Below, one piece after another: positions 8,693-18,500 of a stretch of 64,000 nt of DNA. The stretch is from Oscillospiraceae bacterium (GTDB taxonomy: Bacteria; Bacillota; Clostridia; Oscillospirales; Ruminococcaceae). The position numbers were made by a program, and so were the translations under genes. Position 1 is the first letter of the stretch, and every line of letters begins with the position of its first letter. Below the pieces are notes generated by a model that did not search any database, was not told where the DNA came from, and saw only the letters and a program-made list of their open reading frames with translations. The stretch is taken from NCBI GenBank assembly GCA_017828975.1, contig JAGAJN010000022.1:1-64000 (forward strand), read 5' to 3'.

Positions 8693-10016
8693 TACAGTTA
8701 CGGTCATAGGTGCGGGGCTGGCGGGCTGCGAGGCGGCTCATCAGCTGTCCATGCGTGGGATAAAGGTCAGGCTTTGTGAGATGAAGCCCGAAAAATATTC
8801 CCCCGCACATAAATATCACGGATTTGCGGAGCTTGTCTGCTCAAATTCTTTGAAGGCAAGCAGGGTAAATTCGGCGGCGGGTCTGCTTAAAGAGGAAATG
8901 CGCAGGCTTGGCTCTGTCGTTGTGGAATGTGCGGAAAAGACCGCTGTTCCTGCGGGCGGTGCGCTGGCTGTTGACCGTGAAAAATTCTCCGACAGTGTGA
9001 CGGACGCTATTGTGAATGACCCGAATATCACCGTTGTAAGCGGCGAAATTCAGTCTATCCCCGAGGGAAATGTTATTATCGCAAGCGGTCCGCTGACATC
9101 GGGCGGTCTTGCGGAGGACATTAAGCGGCTGACGGGAGATTATCTCAGCTTCCACGATGCCGCCGCTCCCATTGTCACATATGAGTCACTTAACAAGGAC
9201 AGGATATTCTTTGCAGCACGGTACGGACGGGGAGATGATGATTACATCAACTGCCCCTTTACCAAGGAGGAATATACGGCTTTTTATGAGGCGATAGTTT
9301 CCGCAGAATCTGCTCCGCTCCACGATTTTGACCGAGAAAAGGACGCTTCGGGACGGGACGATTTCACCGTTTACGAGGGCTGTATGCCAATTGAGGTGCT
9401 GGCAAAGCGGGGCGAGGAAACTATGCGTTACGGGGCAATGAAGCCCGTGGGACTGACCGACCCCGTCAGCGGAAGGCGTCCTTATGCAGTCGTTCAGCTT
9501 CGCAAGGAAAATTCGGCGGGAACGCTTTACAACATTGTGGGCTTTCAGACAAATCTGAAATTCGGCGAGCAGAAGCGGGTATTTTCGCTTATTCCCGGTC
9601 TGGAAAATGCCGAGTTTGTCCGCTACGGCGTTATGCACAGAAATTCCTTTATCAATTCGCCGAAGATACTTTCGGGAGATTTTTCTCTCAGAGAATATCC
9701 GAATATTTTCTTTGCGGGACAGATAACGGGCGTTGAGGGCTACACCGAGTCCGCCGCTTCGGGAATTATGGCGGGCATAAATATGGCAAGACGCTTAAAC
9801 GGTCGGGACACTCTTATCCTCCCGCCCGAAACAATGATAGGCGGGCTGTCAAGATACATCTCCGACCCGACCGTGACGAATTTCCAGCCTATGGGCGCAA
9901 ATATGGGCATTCTGCCCGACATCGGCGTTCGCATAAAGGACAAGCAGCAGCGTTATCAGGCGGTTGCGGACAGGGCTTTGACGGCATTTGAGGAGTATAT
10001 GAGCGACAAAAAATGA
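8685..10016 (+). CDS. trmFO: tRNA (uracil-54 C5) methyltransferase TrmFO
   Basis: Folate- and FAD-dependent enzyme that makes ribothymidine at tRNA position 54, using methylenetetrahydrofolate rather than SAM. The 443-residue protein begins MNDTVTVIGAGLAGCEAA, a dinucleotide-binding GxGxxG fold, and contains the conserved LVCSNSLKA with a Cys and GVEGYTESAASG near the C-terminus. I choose the ATG at 8685, with AAGGA eight bases upstream, overlapping the small zinc-ribbon gene. Adjacent to topA as in Bacillus, where the gene was called gid. Confidence 0.95.
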   Translation: MNDTVTVIGAGLAGCEAAHQLSMRGIKVRLCEMKPEKYSPAHKYHGFAELVCSNSLKASRVNSAAGLLKEEMRRLGSVVVECAEKTAVPAGGALAVDREKFSDSVTDAIVNDPNITVVSGEIQSIPEGNVIIASGPLTSGGLAEDIKRLTGDYLSFHDAAAPIVTYESLNKDRIFFAARYGRGDDDYINCPFTKEEYTAFYEAIVSAESAPLHDFDREKDASGRDDFTVYEGCMPIEVLAKRGEETMRYGAMKPVGLTDPVSGRRPYAVVQLRKENSAGTLYNIVGFQTNLKFGEQKRVFSLIPGLENAEFVRYGVMHRNSFINSPKILSGDFSLREYPNIFFAGQITGVEGYTESAASGIMAGINMARRLNGRDTLILPPETMIGGLSRYISDPTVTNFQPMGANMGILPDIGVRIKDKQQRYQAVADRALTAFEEYMSDKK

Positions 10017-10025
10017 GGTTATAAT

Positions 10026-11027
10026 ATGGAAGATTTCACGCTGAATATCAAGCTGAATACCGAGGACAGCAAAAGGCTGTTTTTCTATTCGCTATTTAAA
10101 AGGAACGTGGGGACGGCGGTCATGATGGCGGCTTTTCTGCTGTTTTTTGTGCTTATGCCAAGCTATTGGTTTTTTATGGGTGCTGTTCGGCTGAATTTTG
10201 GCGTTTTGCTGACAATATATGTTGCGTCCGTCTGGTGTCTGATATTTTCTTCCTATTTTAGGATAAAAAAGACGACCTATTATGGCGAAGGTGAGTACCG
10301 TTTTTCAGAGGACGGATTGTGTATTTTTGAGAAATATGCAATGAATTTTATCCCGAGAAATGAGCTTTTCAGCTGCGAAGAGTCAGCGGAAATGTTTTTG
10401 ATATTTACAGGAAAAAGCGTGGCGTATCTTCTGCCCAAGCGTGATCTGACTGTTTACGAGGGGGAAAATATCCGTCGGTATTTCGGAAATAAGCTTCAAA
10501 AAAAGGGAAAGCTTTCCGATGAAAAATTCGGCGGTCAGCGTTGTGAGGGTTTCTTTTTTGATGATGAAAGCGTTATTTCCGAAGCTGAAATTATTCCCGA
10601 TAAGGGCTACATAAAAACCGTTGCGGCGGCGAGATATTTTACATTTGATACTGTTTCAAAGGCGGCAATGATGTTTGCGATAATTGCGGGAATAGGTGTG
10701 ACGGCGTTTCGCAGTTACGCTTTCCCCGTGGTATCTGCGGCGGCTTTTTTAGTCATTACGTCCGTCATAAATCTGCAAACTGTCCGCTGTTCACTGGAAG
10801 GACATTTCGCCAAAAACAGCGGCAAAACGTCGGTCATTTTCCGTGACAGCTGCTTTGAATTTGTTTGCGGAAACAGGACGGACAGGGTGTTTTACAGCGA
10901 GATAACCGATGTGAAATACCGCAAGGGTGCAGCCGAGGTGAAAAGCAGTCACGGCGGGAGTATTTTTCTGCCGAGAGTCGGGGGTATTACGGCTATTATG
11001 GAGGAAAGGCGAAATGGAAAAGGCTGA
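10026..11027 (+). CDS. YcxB-like membrane protein (333 aa)
   Basis: Four hydrophobic segments occur in two pairs (about 25-70 and 205-245). Each pair is followed by a beta-rich soluble stretch, so the protein looks like an internal duplication of a two-helix plus YcxB-type domain unit; the first copy has the YLLPKRDL signature. Function of YcxB-like proteins is unknown. It overlaps the next gene, a related single-unit protein, by 14 bases. Confidence 0.6.
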   Translation: MEDFTLNIKLNTEDSKRLFFYSLFKRNVGTAVMMAAFLLFFVLMPSYWFFMGAVRLNFGVLLTIYVASVWCLIFSSYFRIKKTTYYGEGEYRFSEDGLCIFEKYAMNFIPRNELFSCEESAEMFLIFTGKSVAYLLPKRDLTVYEGENIRRYFGNKLQKKGKLSDEKFGGQRCEGFFFDDESVISEAEIIPDKGYIKTVAAARYFTFDTVSKAAMMFAIIAGIGVTAFRSYAFPVVSAAAFLVITSVINLQTVRCSLEGHFAKNSGKTSVIFRDSCFEFVCGNRTDRVFYSEITDVKYRKGAAEVKSSHGGSIFLPRVGGITAIMEERRNGKG

Positions 11028-11547
11028 GTCAAGGCGGATAACCGTCAGGCTGACCTGCGATGAACTGAAACGGTTCTATCGGTTCGATGTTTTGCACAGC
11101 GAGCGGATAGTCTGGTATATCGTAATGATAGCTATTGCCGTTCTCATTTATTTGGCGGCGGCAAAGACGTGGGAAAGCATTATCGTACCCATAGCGGGCG
11201 TGATTTTCCTGGCGGGGCTGATTTTCAATATTTTTGTAAGCTCTCCCGCATATGCCGCCGAGAAAAATGCACCGCCGCCCTATGGCGTAAATGTGGGATT
11301 TGAATTTTTCGGCACATATTACACCGAGCAGAAAAAGGGCGTTACGCTTACCGTCCCTTACGGCGGAATAACAAGAGTGTTTGAGCGGGAAACTGCATTT
11401 TATGTTTATTACGATGTGAGGGCGGTCAGGACGGACGACGTAAAAAAGCGTTCGGGAATTGCTTCTGTCATATCGAAGGAAGGTCTGACCGAGGAGGAAA
11501 TGGAGTTTATACGAACAGTTGTCACACCAAGCAAAGAGGTGAAGTGA
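11014..11547 (+). CDS. YcxB-like membrane protein (177 aa)
   Basis: Two transmembrane helices (about 30-75) are followed by a soluble domain, the same plan as one half of the preceding 333-residue protein. GGAGG lies inside the end of the previous gene, and the overlap suggests translational coupling. The pair probably arose by duplication and may form one membrane complex. No enzymatic motif is visible. Confidence 0.6.
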   Translation: MEKAESRRITVRLTCDELKRFYRFDVLHSERIVWYIVMIAIAVLIYLAAAKTWESIIVPIAGVIFLAGLIFNIFVSSPAYAAEKNAPPPYGVNVGFEFFGTYYTEQKKGVTLTVPYGGITRVFERETAFYVYYDVRAVRTDDVKKRSGIASVISKEGLTEEEMEFIRTVVTPSKEVK

Positions 11548-11548
11548 T

Positions 11549-12088
11549 ATGGACGACGTGAAAGCGGGCAGATTTATCAGCCTGATACTCCGTCATCACC
11601 CCGAAGAAGGGGGTGTAACGCTGGACAGTCACGGTTATGCGGACGTGTCACAGCTTATTTACGGGGTTGCAAAAAAATTTCACGGCTTTAATATGGACGA
11701 TCTTGAAAGGATAGTCAGGGAGAACAACAAGCAGCGTTATTCTTTCAATGAAGATAAAACGAAAATAAGGGCAAATCAGGGACATTCGGTGGCTGGCATT
11801 GACCTTGAACTGAAACCCGTTTCGCCGCCCAAGGTACTTTATCACGGGACGGCAGCGGCGACTGTTCCCATTATTATGGACGAGGGCTTGAAGCCTATGT
11901 CACGGCAGTATGTTCATCTGTCTGCCGAGTATGAAACCGCCGTAAATGTTGGAAAGAGGCACGGAAAGCCTCAGGTTTTGACTATTGACACGAAAGCAAT
12001 GGAGAGGGACGGATTCAGCTTTCTCATCTCCGAAAACGGAGTCTGGCTGACAGATCACGTTCCGCCGAAATACATAGAAAGGAATTGA
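11549..12088 (+). CDS. kptA: RNA 2'-phosphotransferase (Tpt1/KptA)
   Basis: Removes an internal 2'-phosphate from RNA by transferring it to NAD+, producing ADP-ribose 1'',2''-cyclic phosphate. In eukaryotes this is the last step of tRNA splicing; the bacterial role is unclear. The 179-residue protein shows an N-terminal winged-helix half with LRHHP (Arg15-His16) and a C-terminal ADP-ribosyltransferase-like half with VLYHGT and YVHLS. Length is typical of bacterial KptA. It sits 1 base after the YcxB-like gene and 4 bases before plsX. Confidence 0.92.
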   Translation: MDDVKAGRFISLILRHHPEEGGVTLDSHGYADVSQLIYGVAKKFHGFNMDDLERIVRENNKQRYSFNEDKTKIRANQGHSVAGIDLELKPVSPPKVLYHGTAAATVPIIMDEGLKPMSRQYVHLSAEYETAVNVGKRHGKPQVLTIDTKAMERDGFSFLISENGVWLTDHVPPKYIERN

Positions 12089-12092
12089 AGCT

Positions 12093-13097
12093 ATGAATAT
12101 AATCGTTGACGCATTCGGAGGGGACAATGCTCCTCTTGAGGTAATAAAGGGTGCAGCGGACGCCGTTGCAAAGCTTGATGTGGACGTTACTCTGACGGGA
12201 AATGAAAGCATCATCAAAAAGACCGCCGAGGAAAACGGCATCAGCCTTGACCGCATTTCCATTATCCACACGGAGTCGGTCATTGACATTCACGAGGAGC
12301 CTACCGAAGTTATCAAGGGCAAGTCGGACTGCTCAATGGCAGTTGGCTTGAAGGCTCTGGCTGAGGGCAAGGGCGACGCTTTTGTTTCGGCGGGCAGCAC
12401 CGGAGCGCTGGTAGTCGGTGCGACATTTATCGCAAAGCGTTTGAAGGGCATAAAGAGGGCTGCTCTTGCTCCTATCCTTCCCACGGCTAAGGGTCATGTT
12501 ATTCTTATGGACGGCGGCGCAAACGTTGACTGCCGCCCCGAAATGCTTTTGCAGTTCGGCATTATGGGATCCTGCTATATGGAACGTGTTATGGGTCTGA
12601 AATCGCCCAAGGTAGGACTTCTGAACGTTGGTGCGGAGGACACTAAGGGCAGAGAAATGGACATTGAAGCATACAAGCTGCTTAGCAATGCGCCTGTTGA
12701 TTTTTACGGAAATCTTGAAGCAAGAGAGCTGCCCTTCGGCGTTTGTCAGGTGGCTGTTTCCGACGGATTTACGGGAAATATTGCTTTGAAGCTTTACGAG
12801 GGAATGGGTTCCTTCTTTGCGGGGGAGCTAAAGGGAATGCTCACAAGCGGTCTTTCGGGAAAGCTTGCCGCACTTATGATAATGCCAAAGGTCAAGGAGT
12901 TCAAGAAAAAGCTGGATTACACCGAGGTCGGCGGTGCGGTGCTTATGGGTATTTCCAAGCCCGTTATCAAGGCGCATGGCAGCTCCAATGCAAAGGCGTT
13001 TTACAATGCTATCCGTCAGGCGAAAAACTGCGTTGACGGAAAGGTCATTGACGCAATTTCACAGTCACTTGAAGCTGTAAAGGCACAGGAGAAATAA
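12093..13097 (+). CDS. plsX: Phosphate acyltransferase PlsX
   Basis: Converts acyl-ACP to acyl-phosphate, the donor for PlsY in Gram-positive phospholipid synthesis; a peripheral membrane enzyme. The 334-residue protein has the standard start IIVDAFGGDNAP, then VSAGSTGALV, VLMDGGANVDC and VSDGFTGNIALK. In most Firmicutes plsX is followed by acpP and rnc; here a hexapeptide acetyltransferase replaces acpP at that position. Confidence 0.95.
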   Translation: MNIIVDAFGGDNAPLEVIKGAADAVAKLDVDVTLTGNESIIKKTAEENGISLDRISIIHTESVIDIHEEPTEVIKGKSDCSMAVGLKALAEGKGDAFVSAGSTGALVVGATFIAKRLKGIKRAALAPILPTAKGHVILMDGGANVDCRPEMLLQFGIMGSCYMERVMGLKSPKVGLLNVGAEDTKGREMDIEAYKLLSNAPVDFYGNLEARELPFGVCQVAVSDGFTGNIALKLYEGMGSFFAGELKGMLTSGLSGKLAALMIMPKVKEFKKKLDYTEVGGAVLMGISKPVIKAHGSSNAKAFYNAIRQAKNCVDGKVIDAISQSLEAVKAQEK

Positions 13098-13142
13098 TCG
13101 GGCTGAATATTTTCGTACATAATTCGGAAGGGAGTCGGAACT

Positions 13143-13760
13143 ATGACAGAAAAGGAAAAAATGCTGTCGGGAAAGCTTTACGACCCGACAGACAAAGAGC
13201 TTTCGGAGTTAAGAGCAAAGGCACACAGGCTCAGCAAAATGTATAATGATACCTTTGAGGACGAGGAAGAAAAGCGCAGCACCATTTTGAAAGAGCTTGT
13301 TCCGAATATGGGAAAATATTCGGGATTTACAGGACCTGTTTACTTTGATTACGGAGTTTTTACGGAGATAGGCGAGAGATTTTATGCAAATTTCAATCTT
13401 ACTGTTCTCGATGTCTGCCCCGTTAAGATAGGCAATGATGTTATGGTCGGACCGAATGTTTCCATAATGACTCCCGTTCACCCGCTGAGATATGCTGACA
13501 GAAATATGAGAGTTCGGGAAAACGGCGAGCTTTACGATCTGGAATACGGAAAGCCCATAACCATAGGAGATAACTGCTGGATAGCGGCAAATGTTACTAT
13601 AACCGGGGGTGTGACCATCGGAAATGGCTGCGTTATCGGTGCAGGCAGCGTTGTTACAAGGGATATTCCCGATAACTGCCTTGCTGTGGGAAATCCGTGC
13701 AGGGTCATCAGGGAGATAACCGATAAAGATGATGTTTCGCTGAAAGAATATTTATGGTGA
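13143..13760 (+). CDS. Maltose/galactoside O-acetyltransferase-family protein
   Basis: A 205-residue left-handed beta-helix acyltransferase related to Maa, LacA and NodL, expected to move acetyl from acetyl-CoA to a sugar hydroxyl. An N-terminal Mac domain begins TEKEKMLSGKLYDPTD, and hexapeptide repeats cover about residues 95-190. The catalytic-type His is in MTPVHPL. A GGGAGTC site precedes the ATG. The gene stands between plsX and rnc, where acpP is usually found; whether that placement is meaningful is unknown. Confidence 0.88.
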   Translation: MTEKEKMLSGKLYDPTDKELSELRAKAHRLSKMYNDTFEDEEEKRSTILKELVPNMGKYSGFTGPVYFDYGVFTEIGERFYANFNLTVLDVCPVKIGNDVMVGPNVSIMTPVHPLRYADRNMRVRENGELYDLEYGKPITIGDNCWIAANVTITGGVTIGNGCVIGAGSVVTRDIPDNCLAVGNPCRVIREITDKDDVSLKEYLW

Positions 13761-13776
13761 CGAAAGGCGTTTAAAA

Positions 13777-14484
13777 ATGAGTAATAATAATAAGCCCGAT
13801 TTTGAAGCTTTTGAGAAAAAGATCGGATACACATTCAAAAATAAGGAGCTGCTTTTTGAGGCACTTTCTCACTCCTCCTTTGCAAATGAAAACAAGCGGC
13901 AGCGTCATTCAAATGAGCGTTTGGAATTTCTGGGGGACAGCGTTTTGTCCATCATTGTTTCTCGCTATCTGTTTGACCATTTCAAGCATCTGCCCGAGGG
14001 AGAGCTTACCAAGATAAGAGCGTCGCTGGTGTGCGAAAAGGCGCTGTTTGAATTTTCCAGGAAGATAGATCTGGGCAGCTTTATTCTGCTGGGACGGGGC
14101 GAGGAAAATTCGGGCGGACGGGAGCGTCCCTCCATCGTTTCGGACGCTTTTGAAGCGGTCATTGCAGCCGTATATCTGGACGGCGGAATGGAAGCCGCAA
14201 AGCCCTATGTTCTCGGATTTATGCCCGAGGACATCGACAGCAAGAAGGGCAGCACCCTTAACGATTACAAGACCATTCTTCAGGAGATAATCCAGAAAAA
14301 TCCCGAGGAAAAGGTGGAATATGTTTTAAAAGAGCAGTCGGGTCCCGACCACGATAAGGCGTTTGTGGTACAGGTTTGTCTGAACAGCAATGTTATCGGC
14401 GAGGGCAGAGGTCACAGCAAAAAGCAGGCGGAGCAGATGGCGGCTAAGGAAGCGCTGGAGCTTATGGGCTATGATACACAGTAA
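13777..14484 (+). CDS. rnc: Ribonuclease III
   Basis: Double-strand-specific endoribonuclease for rRNA processing and mRNA turnover. The 235-residue protein has the signature NERLEFLGDSV at 46-56, a second acidic cluster in SDAFEAVIAAVYLDGG, and a C-terminal dsRNA-binding domain (about 160-233, ending KQAEQMAAKEALELMG). Normal length. The next gene starts inside its 3' end, so the two are translationally coupled. Confidence 0.95.
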   Translation: MSNNNKPDFEAFEKKIGYTFKNKELLFEALSHSSFANENKRQRHSNERLEFLGDSVLSIIVSRYLFDHFKHLPEGELTKIRASLVCEKALFEFSRKIDLGSFILLGRGEENSGGRERPSIVSDAFEAVIAAVYLDGGMEAAKPYVLGFMPEDIDSKKGSTLNDYKTILQEIIQKNPEEKVEYVLKEQSGPDHDKAFVVQVCLNSNVIGEGRGHSKKQAEQMAAKEALELMGYDTQ

Positions 14485-15511
14485 CATCTCAATTTTCGTT
14501 CCGCATCTGGGCTGTCCTCACGCTTGTTCCTTTTGCAATCAGCGGATTATCAGCGGAAAAACCGAGATTCCTCACGGAGAAGATGTTACACGTTTGCTTT
14601 CGGAGCAGACAGAGCGCATTACCGACAGTGAGCGCCGGAAAAACACCGAGATAGCGTTCTTTGGCGGCAGCTTTACCGCAATTGACCGTGAATACCGCAG
14701 AGAACTGCTTTCGGCGGCTTTTCCGTTTACGGAAACGGGGGGCGGCTGTTTTAAAGGGATACGCTTTTCGACCCGTCCCGACTGTATTGACGGGGAGATA
14801 CTTGAAGAAGCAAAAGGCTTCGGTGTTACCGCAATTGAGCTGGGGGCACAGTCCATGTCCGACAGGGTCCTTGAAATGAACGAGCGGGGACATTCAGCCG
14901 AGGACGTTCGACTTGCGTCTGCCATGATAAGGGAGTTTGGCTTTGAGCTGGGCTTGCAGATGATGGTGGGGCTTTACGGCAGCACGGAAACTGACGAATA
15001 TCACACAATGACCGAGATAATAAAGCTTCGTCCCGACACGGCGAGGATCTATCCCGTTTCCGTTTTACGGGGGACTAAGCTTGCGGAACTGTACAAAAGC
15101 GGTGAGTATGTTCTCTATCCCTTTGAAAAGGCGGTAAACATCTGCGGTGTCATCTACTGCGCATTTACAAGCGCCGGTATTCGGGTGATACGAATGGGAC
15201 TTCACGCCGAGGACGGTGTTGAGGACAATGCTGTTGCGGGATTTTATCACCCTTCATTCGGGGAAATAGTTCGTTCGGATATTGTGAAAAATGTTATTCT
15301 GAAATACTATATGTCCGAAAAAAAGGACAGTTTCCCTATTGAAATATGCGCAAACAGCAGGCTGATAGGTGCTGTTTACGGTCATAAAAAATCTAATCGG
15401 ATATACTTTGAAGAGAAGGGTATACCCGTTGAAATTTCCATAGATAATAACCTAAAGGACAATGAAATTTCCATAAACAAGGAAGTGCAAAATGTATTTA
15501 AAATCACTTGA
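14471..15511 (+). CDS. Radical SAM protein (Elp3-like fold) of rnc-smc operon
   Basis: A 346-residue radical SAM enzyme. The 4Fe-4S motif CPHACSFC (CxxxCxxC) lies at about residues 14-21, followed by FFGGSFTA and an ELGAQSMSDRVLEMNERGH stretch typical of the Elp3/HemN-like group. Proteins of this type recur between rnc and smc in clostridial genomes and have no established substrate that I know. I start at the ATG at 14471 inside the end of rnc, preceded by GGAG; longer forms upstream would be read from rnc in another frame. Its 3' end overlaps smc by 20 bases. Confidence 0.82.
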   Translation: MIHSNISIFVPHLGCPHACSFCNQRIISGKTEIPHGEDVTRLLSEQTERITDSERRKNTEIAFFGGSFTAIDREYRRELLSAAFPFTETGGGCFKGIRFSTRPDCIDGEILEEAKGFGVTAIELGAQSMSDRVLEMNERGHSAEDVRLASAMIREFGFELGLQMMVGLYGSTETDEYHTMTEIIKLRPDTARIYPVSVLRGTKLAELYKSGEYVLYPFEKAVNICGVIYCAFTSAGIRVIRMGLHAEDGVEDNAVAGFYHPSFGEIVRSDIVKNVILKYYMSEKKDSFPIEICANSRLIGAVYGHKKSNRIYFEEKGIPVEISIDNNLKDNEISINKEVQNVFKIT

Positions 15512-18500
15512 GCTGCAAGGCTTCAAATCATTTCCCGATAAAATAAAGCTGGAATTCGGCAAGGGTATGACCGCCGTTGTGGGACCTAACGGAAGCGGTA
15601 AATCCAACATTGGTGACGCTGTTCGCTGGGTGCTGGGCGAGCAGTCCTCAAAGACCTTGCGAGGGGCAAAGATGGAGGACGTTATCTTTGCGGGAACGCA
15701 GTACAGAAAGGCGGTAGGCTTTGCTTCCGTTACGCTGAATATTGTCAACGACAAGGGCTTGCTGTCCATTGACGAGCCCGAAGTTTCCGTTACCCGAAAG
15801 CTTTACAGAAGCGGCGAAAGTGAATATCTTATCAACGGCAGACAGGTGCGTTTGAAGGACATTCTGGAGCTGTTTATGGACACGGGTCTGGGACGTGACG
15901 GATATTCCATTATCGGTCAGGGACGTGTTGCGGAGATAGTTTCCGCAAAGTCCGCAGAACGCCGTGAGATATTTGAGGAGGCGGCGGGGATCTCAAAGTT
16001 CCGTTATCGCCGTGCAGAAGCGGAAAGACGTCTGGCGGCGGCTGAGGAAAATCTCGTAAGACTGCGGGATATTCTCTCAGAGCTGGAGGGACGTGTTGAA
16101 CCGCTGCGTATACAATCGGAAAAGGCGCAGAAGTTTATCACGCTGTCCGAGGAGAAAAAGTCGCTGGAAATTTCCGTATGGATGAAGCGGCTGGACGAAT
16201 TAAAGGAAAATCTCGATGAACTGAACGAAAAGCTGCTTATCAGCAAGGCAGGTCACGAAAACACCTCCGCTGAGCTTAACCGCACCGAAACGGAGGCAGC
16301 CGAGTTTTTCAGGGGAATGCAGGAGGCAACGGCGAAGATAGAGCAGCTTCGCAGCAGATTGCTTGAAGCGGAGCAGGAAAATCAGCAGCTTCATTCGGAC
16401 ATTGCGGTTTTTGAAAATGACATCAGCCACTGCAATGCGGCTATTGAGGAGATAGAGGAAATTCGCAAGAATTCCGAAAATGTCAACCGTGAAAATGAGC
16501 GGTTAATGACCGAAAAGCTTGCTGAAATTGACGAGATAAAGCGGAAAATAGAAGAGTGTACCGAGGGCGCTGCCAAGGCGGAGGAGGATTTCCGAAGGCT
16601 TATCGGCGAGCAGGAAAGCTTTTCAAAGGACTTTGAAGCGGCGGGCGCAGAGCTTAACAAGCTGTACATACGTCAGTCGGAGTTAAAGGTTTCTTTGGCG
16701 GCGGGCGAAACTTCACTTGATGACATTAAGGCAAGCATTGTCCGTGCGGCGGAAAATGAGGAGCAGCAGCGTGTTGCGGCAGAAGAGCTTGTACAGGAAC
16801 GTGCCGAGATAACCGAGGGCATCAAGCTTCTGGAGGAACGGGCGGACGAGCAGAGCAACCGCTTAAACGGTCTGGAACGGCTTTACAAGGGCAAGGCGGA
16901 GAAGCTGTCGGCGGCGGAAAAGGAATTGTCCGACATAAGCTTTGCTATTAGGGAAAAGCAGCAGAGGATAAATCTTCTTTCCGACCTGGAAAACAGCATG
17001 GAGGGCTTTGCGCACAGCGTCAAGACGGTCATAAAGGCGGGGCAGAGCGGGCGTATCGGCGGCATAAGAGGTTCTGTCGCACAGCTTGTAAGCACCGATC
17101 CCGAGTACAGTCTTGCCATTGAAACGGCTCTGGGCGGTGCTATGCAGAATATCATCGTTGACAATGAGGAAACGGCAAAGCGGTGTATCAGATTTTTGCA
17201 GGAGTCCAAGGCGGGACGTGCAACATTTCTGCCGATAACTTCGGTCAGGGGAAATGTTCTGCGGGAAAACGGGCTGGAGAACTGCGACGGATTTATTGCA
17301 ATTGCGTCCGAGCTGGCGGAATATGATGACGAATACAAGGGAATATTTGCCTCCTTGCTGGGAAGAATCGTAATTGCGGAGGATATTGACCTTGCGGCGC
17401 TTATTGCGAAAAAATACGGTTACAAATTTAAGATTGTTACTCTTGACGGACAGGTGATAAATGCGGGCGGTTCCTTTACGGGCGGTTCGTCAAATCGGTC
17501 AAATGGTATGCTGTCCAGAAAGAATGAGATAGAAACTCTGACTGCCGAAGCCGAGAAGCTTGCCGAAAAGCAGCGGACGGCTCAGGCACAGGCAGACAAG
17601 CTTCGTTCGGAAACGGACAAGCTGAAGATCGACACCGAGGACGCCAGAGAGCAGCTTCAGGTCATCTCCAATGACAGGGTTAGGTTTGAAGCGGAAATTC
17701 GCCGAATTGACGGAGTTTCCGAGCAGACAAAAAATGCTTCGGAATTTGCCGCAGAGCAGTCAAGGCTTTTGAAGGAAAAGCTTTCCGAACAGGAAAAAAC
17801 TCTGAAAATCGAATCGGAGGAGCTGGAAAAAATTTCTTCGGAAATTTCCGAAAAGGAATCGGAGGTGTCCGTCGGACGGGAAAAGAACGACGAATTTGCT
17901 GCGGAGAGGGACAAGCTGTCAAACCTTATTTCCGAGATGAAGCTGTCAAAGATTGCCCTTGAAAAGGACGAACAGGCGGCTCAAGATGCAGTCGAACAGA
18001 TAAAAAGAAATGCGGAAAAGCTAAACGATGATTCCGCAAATCAGCTTCTGCGTATCAAAATGCAGGAGAAAATAATCGAGGAAAAGCGGGCACTTATCGA
18101 GGAGCGCAAGCAGGCTCTTGCAGCGGCGGGAGATAATGCTTTGAAGATAAACGAGCAGATCTCACAGCTGCGTGACAAGCACTCCGAATTTGAGCGGAAA
18201 ACCAATGAAAACCGCATAAAGACCTCTGAGCTAAACAGTACAAGAGAAAGCTATGCCACCGAGATAACAAGGCTTGAAGAGCGTTGCGCTTCCGTTCGGA
18301 AAACCGAGGACGGCATCATATCCGAGATGCTGGAGCAGTATAATATATCACGGTCTGAGGCGGCGGAGATAGCCGAGCCTGTGGAGGATATGCTTATTGC
18401 CCAGCGTGACTTGAACGATGTCAAGCAGAAGATACGTTCTCTGGGACACGTTAATGTTGCGGCTATTGAGGAGTACAAGGAGGTTTCCGAGAGATACGAG

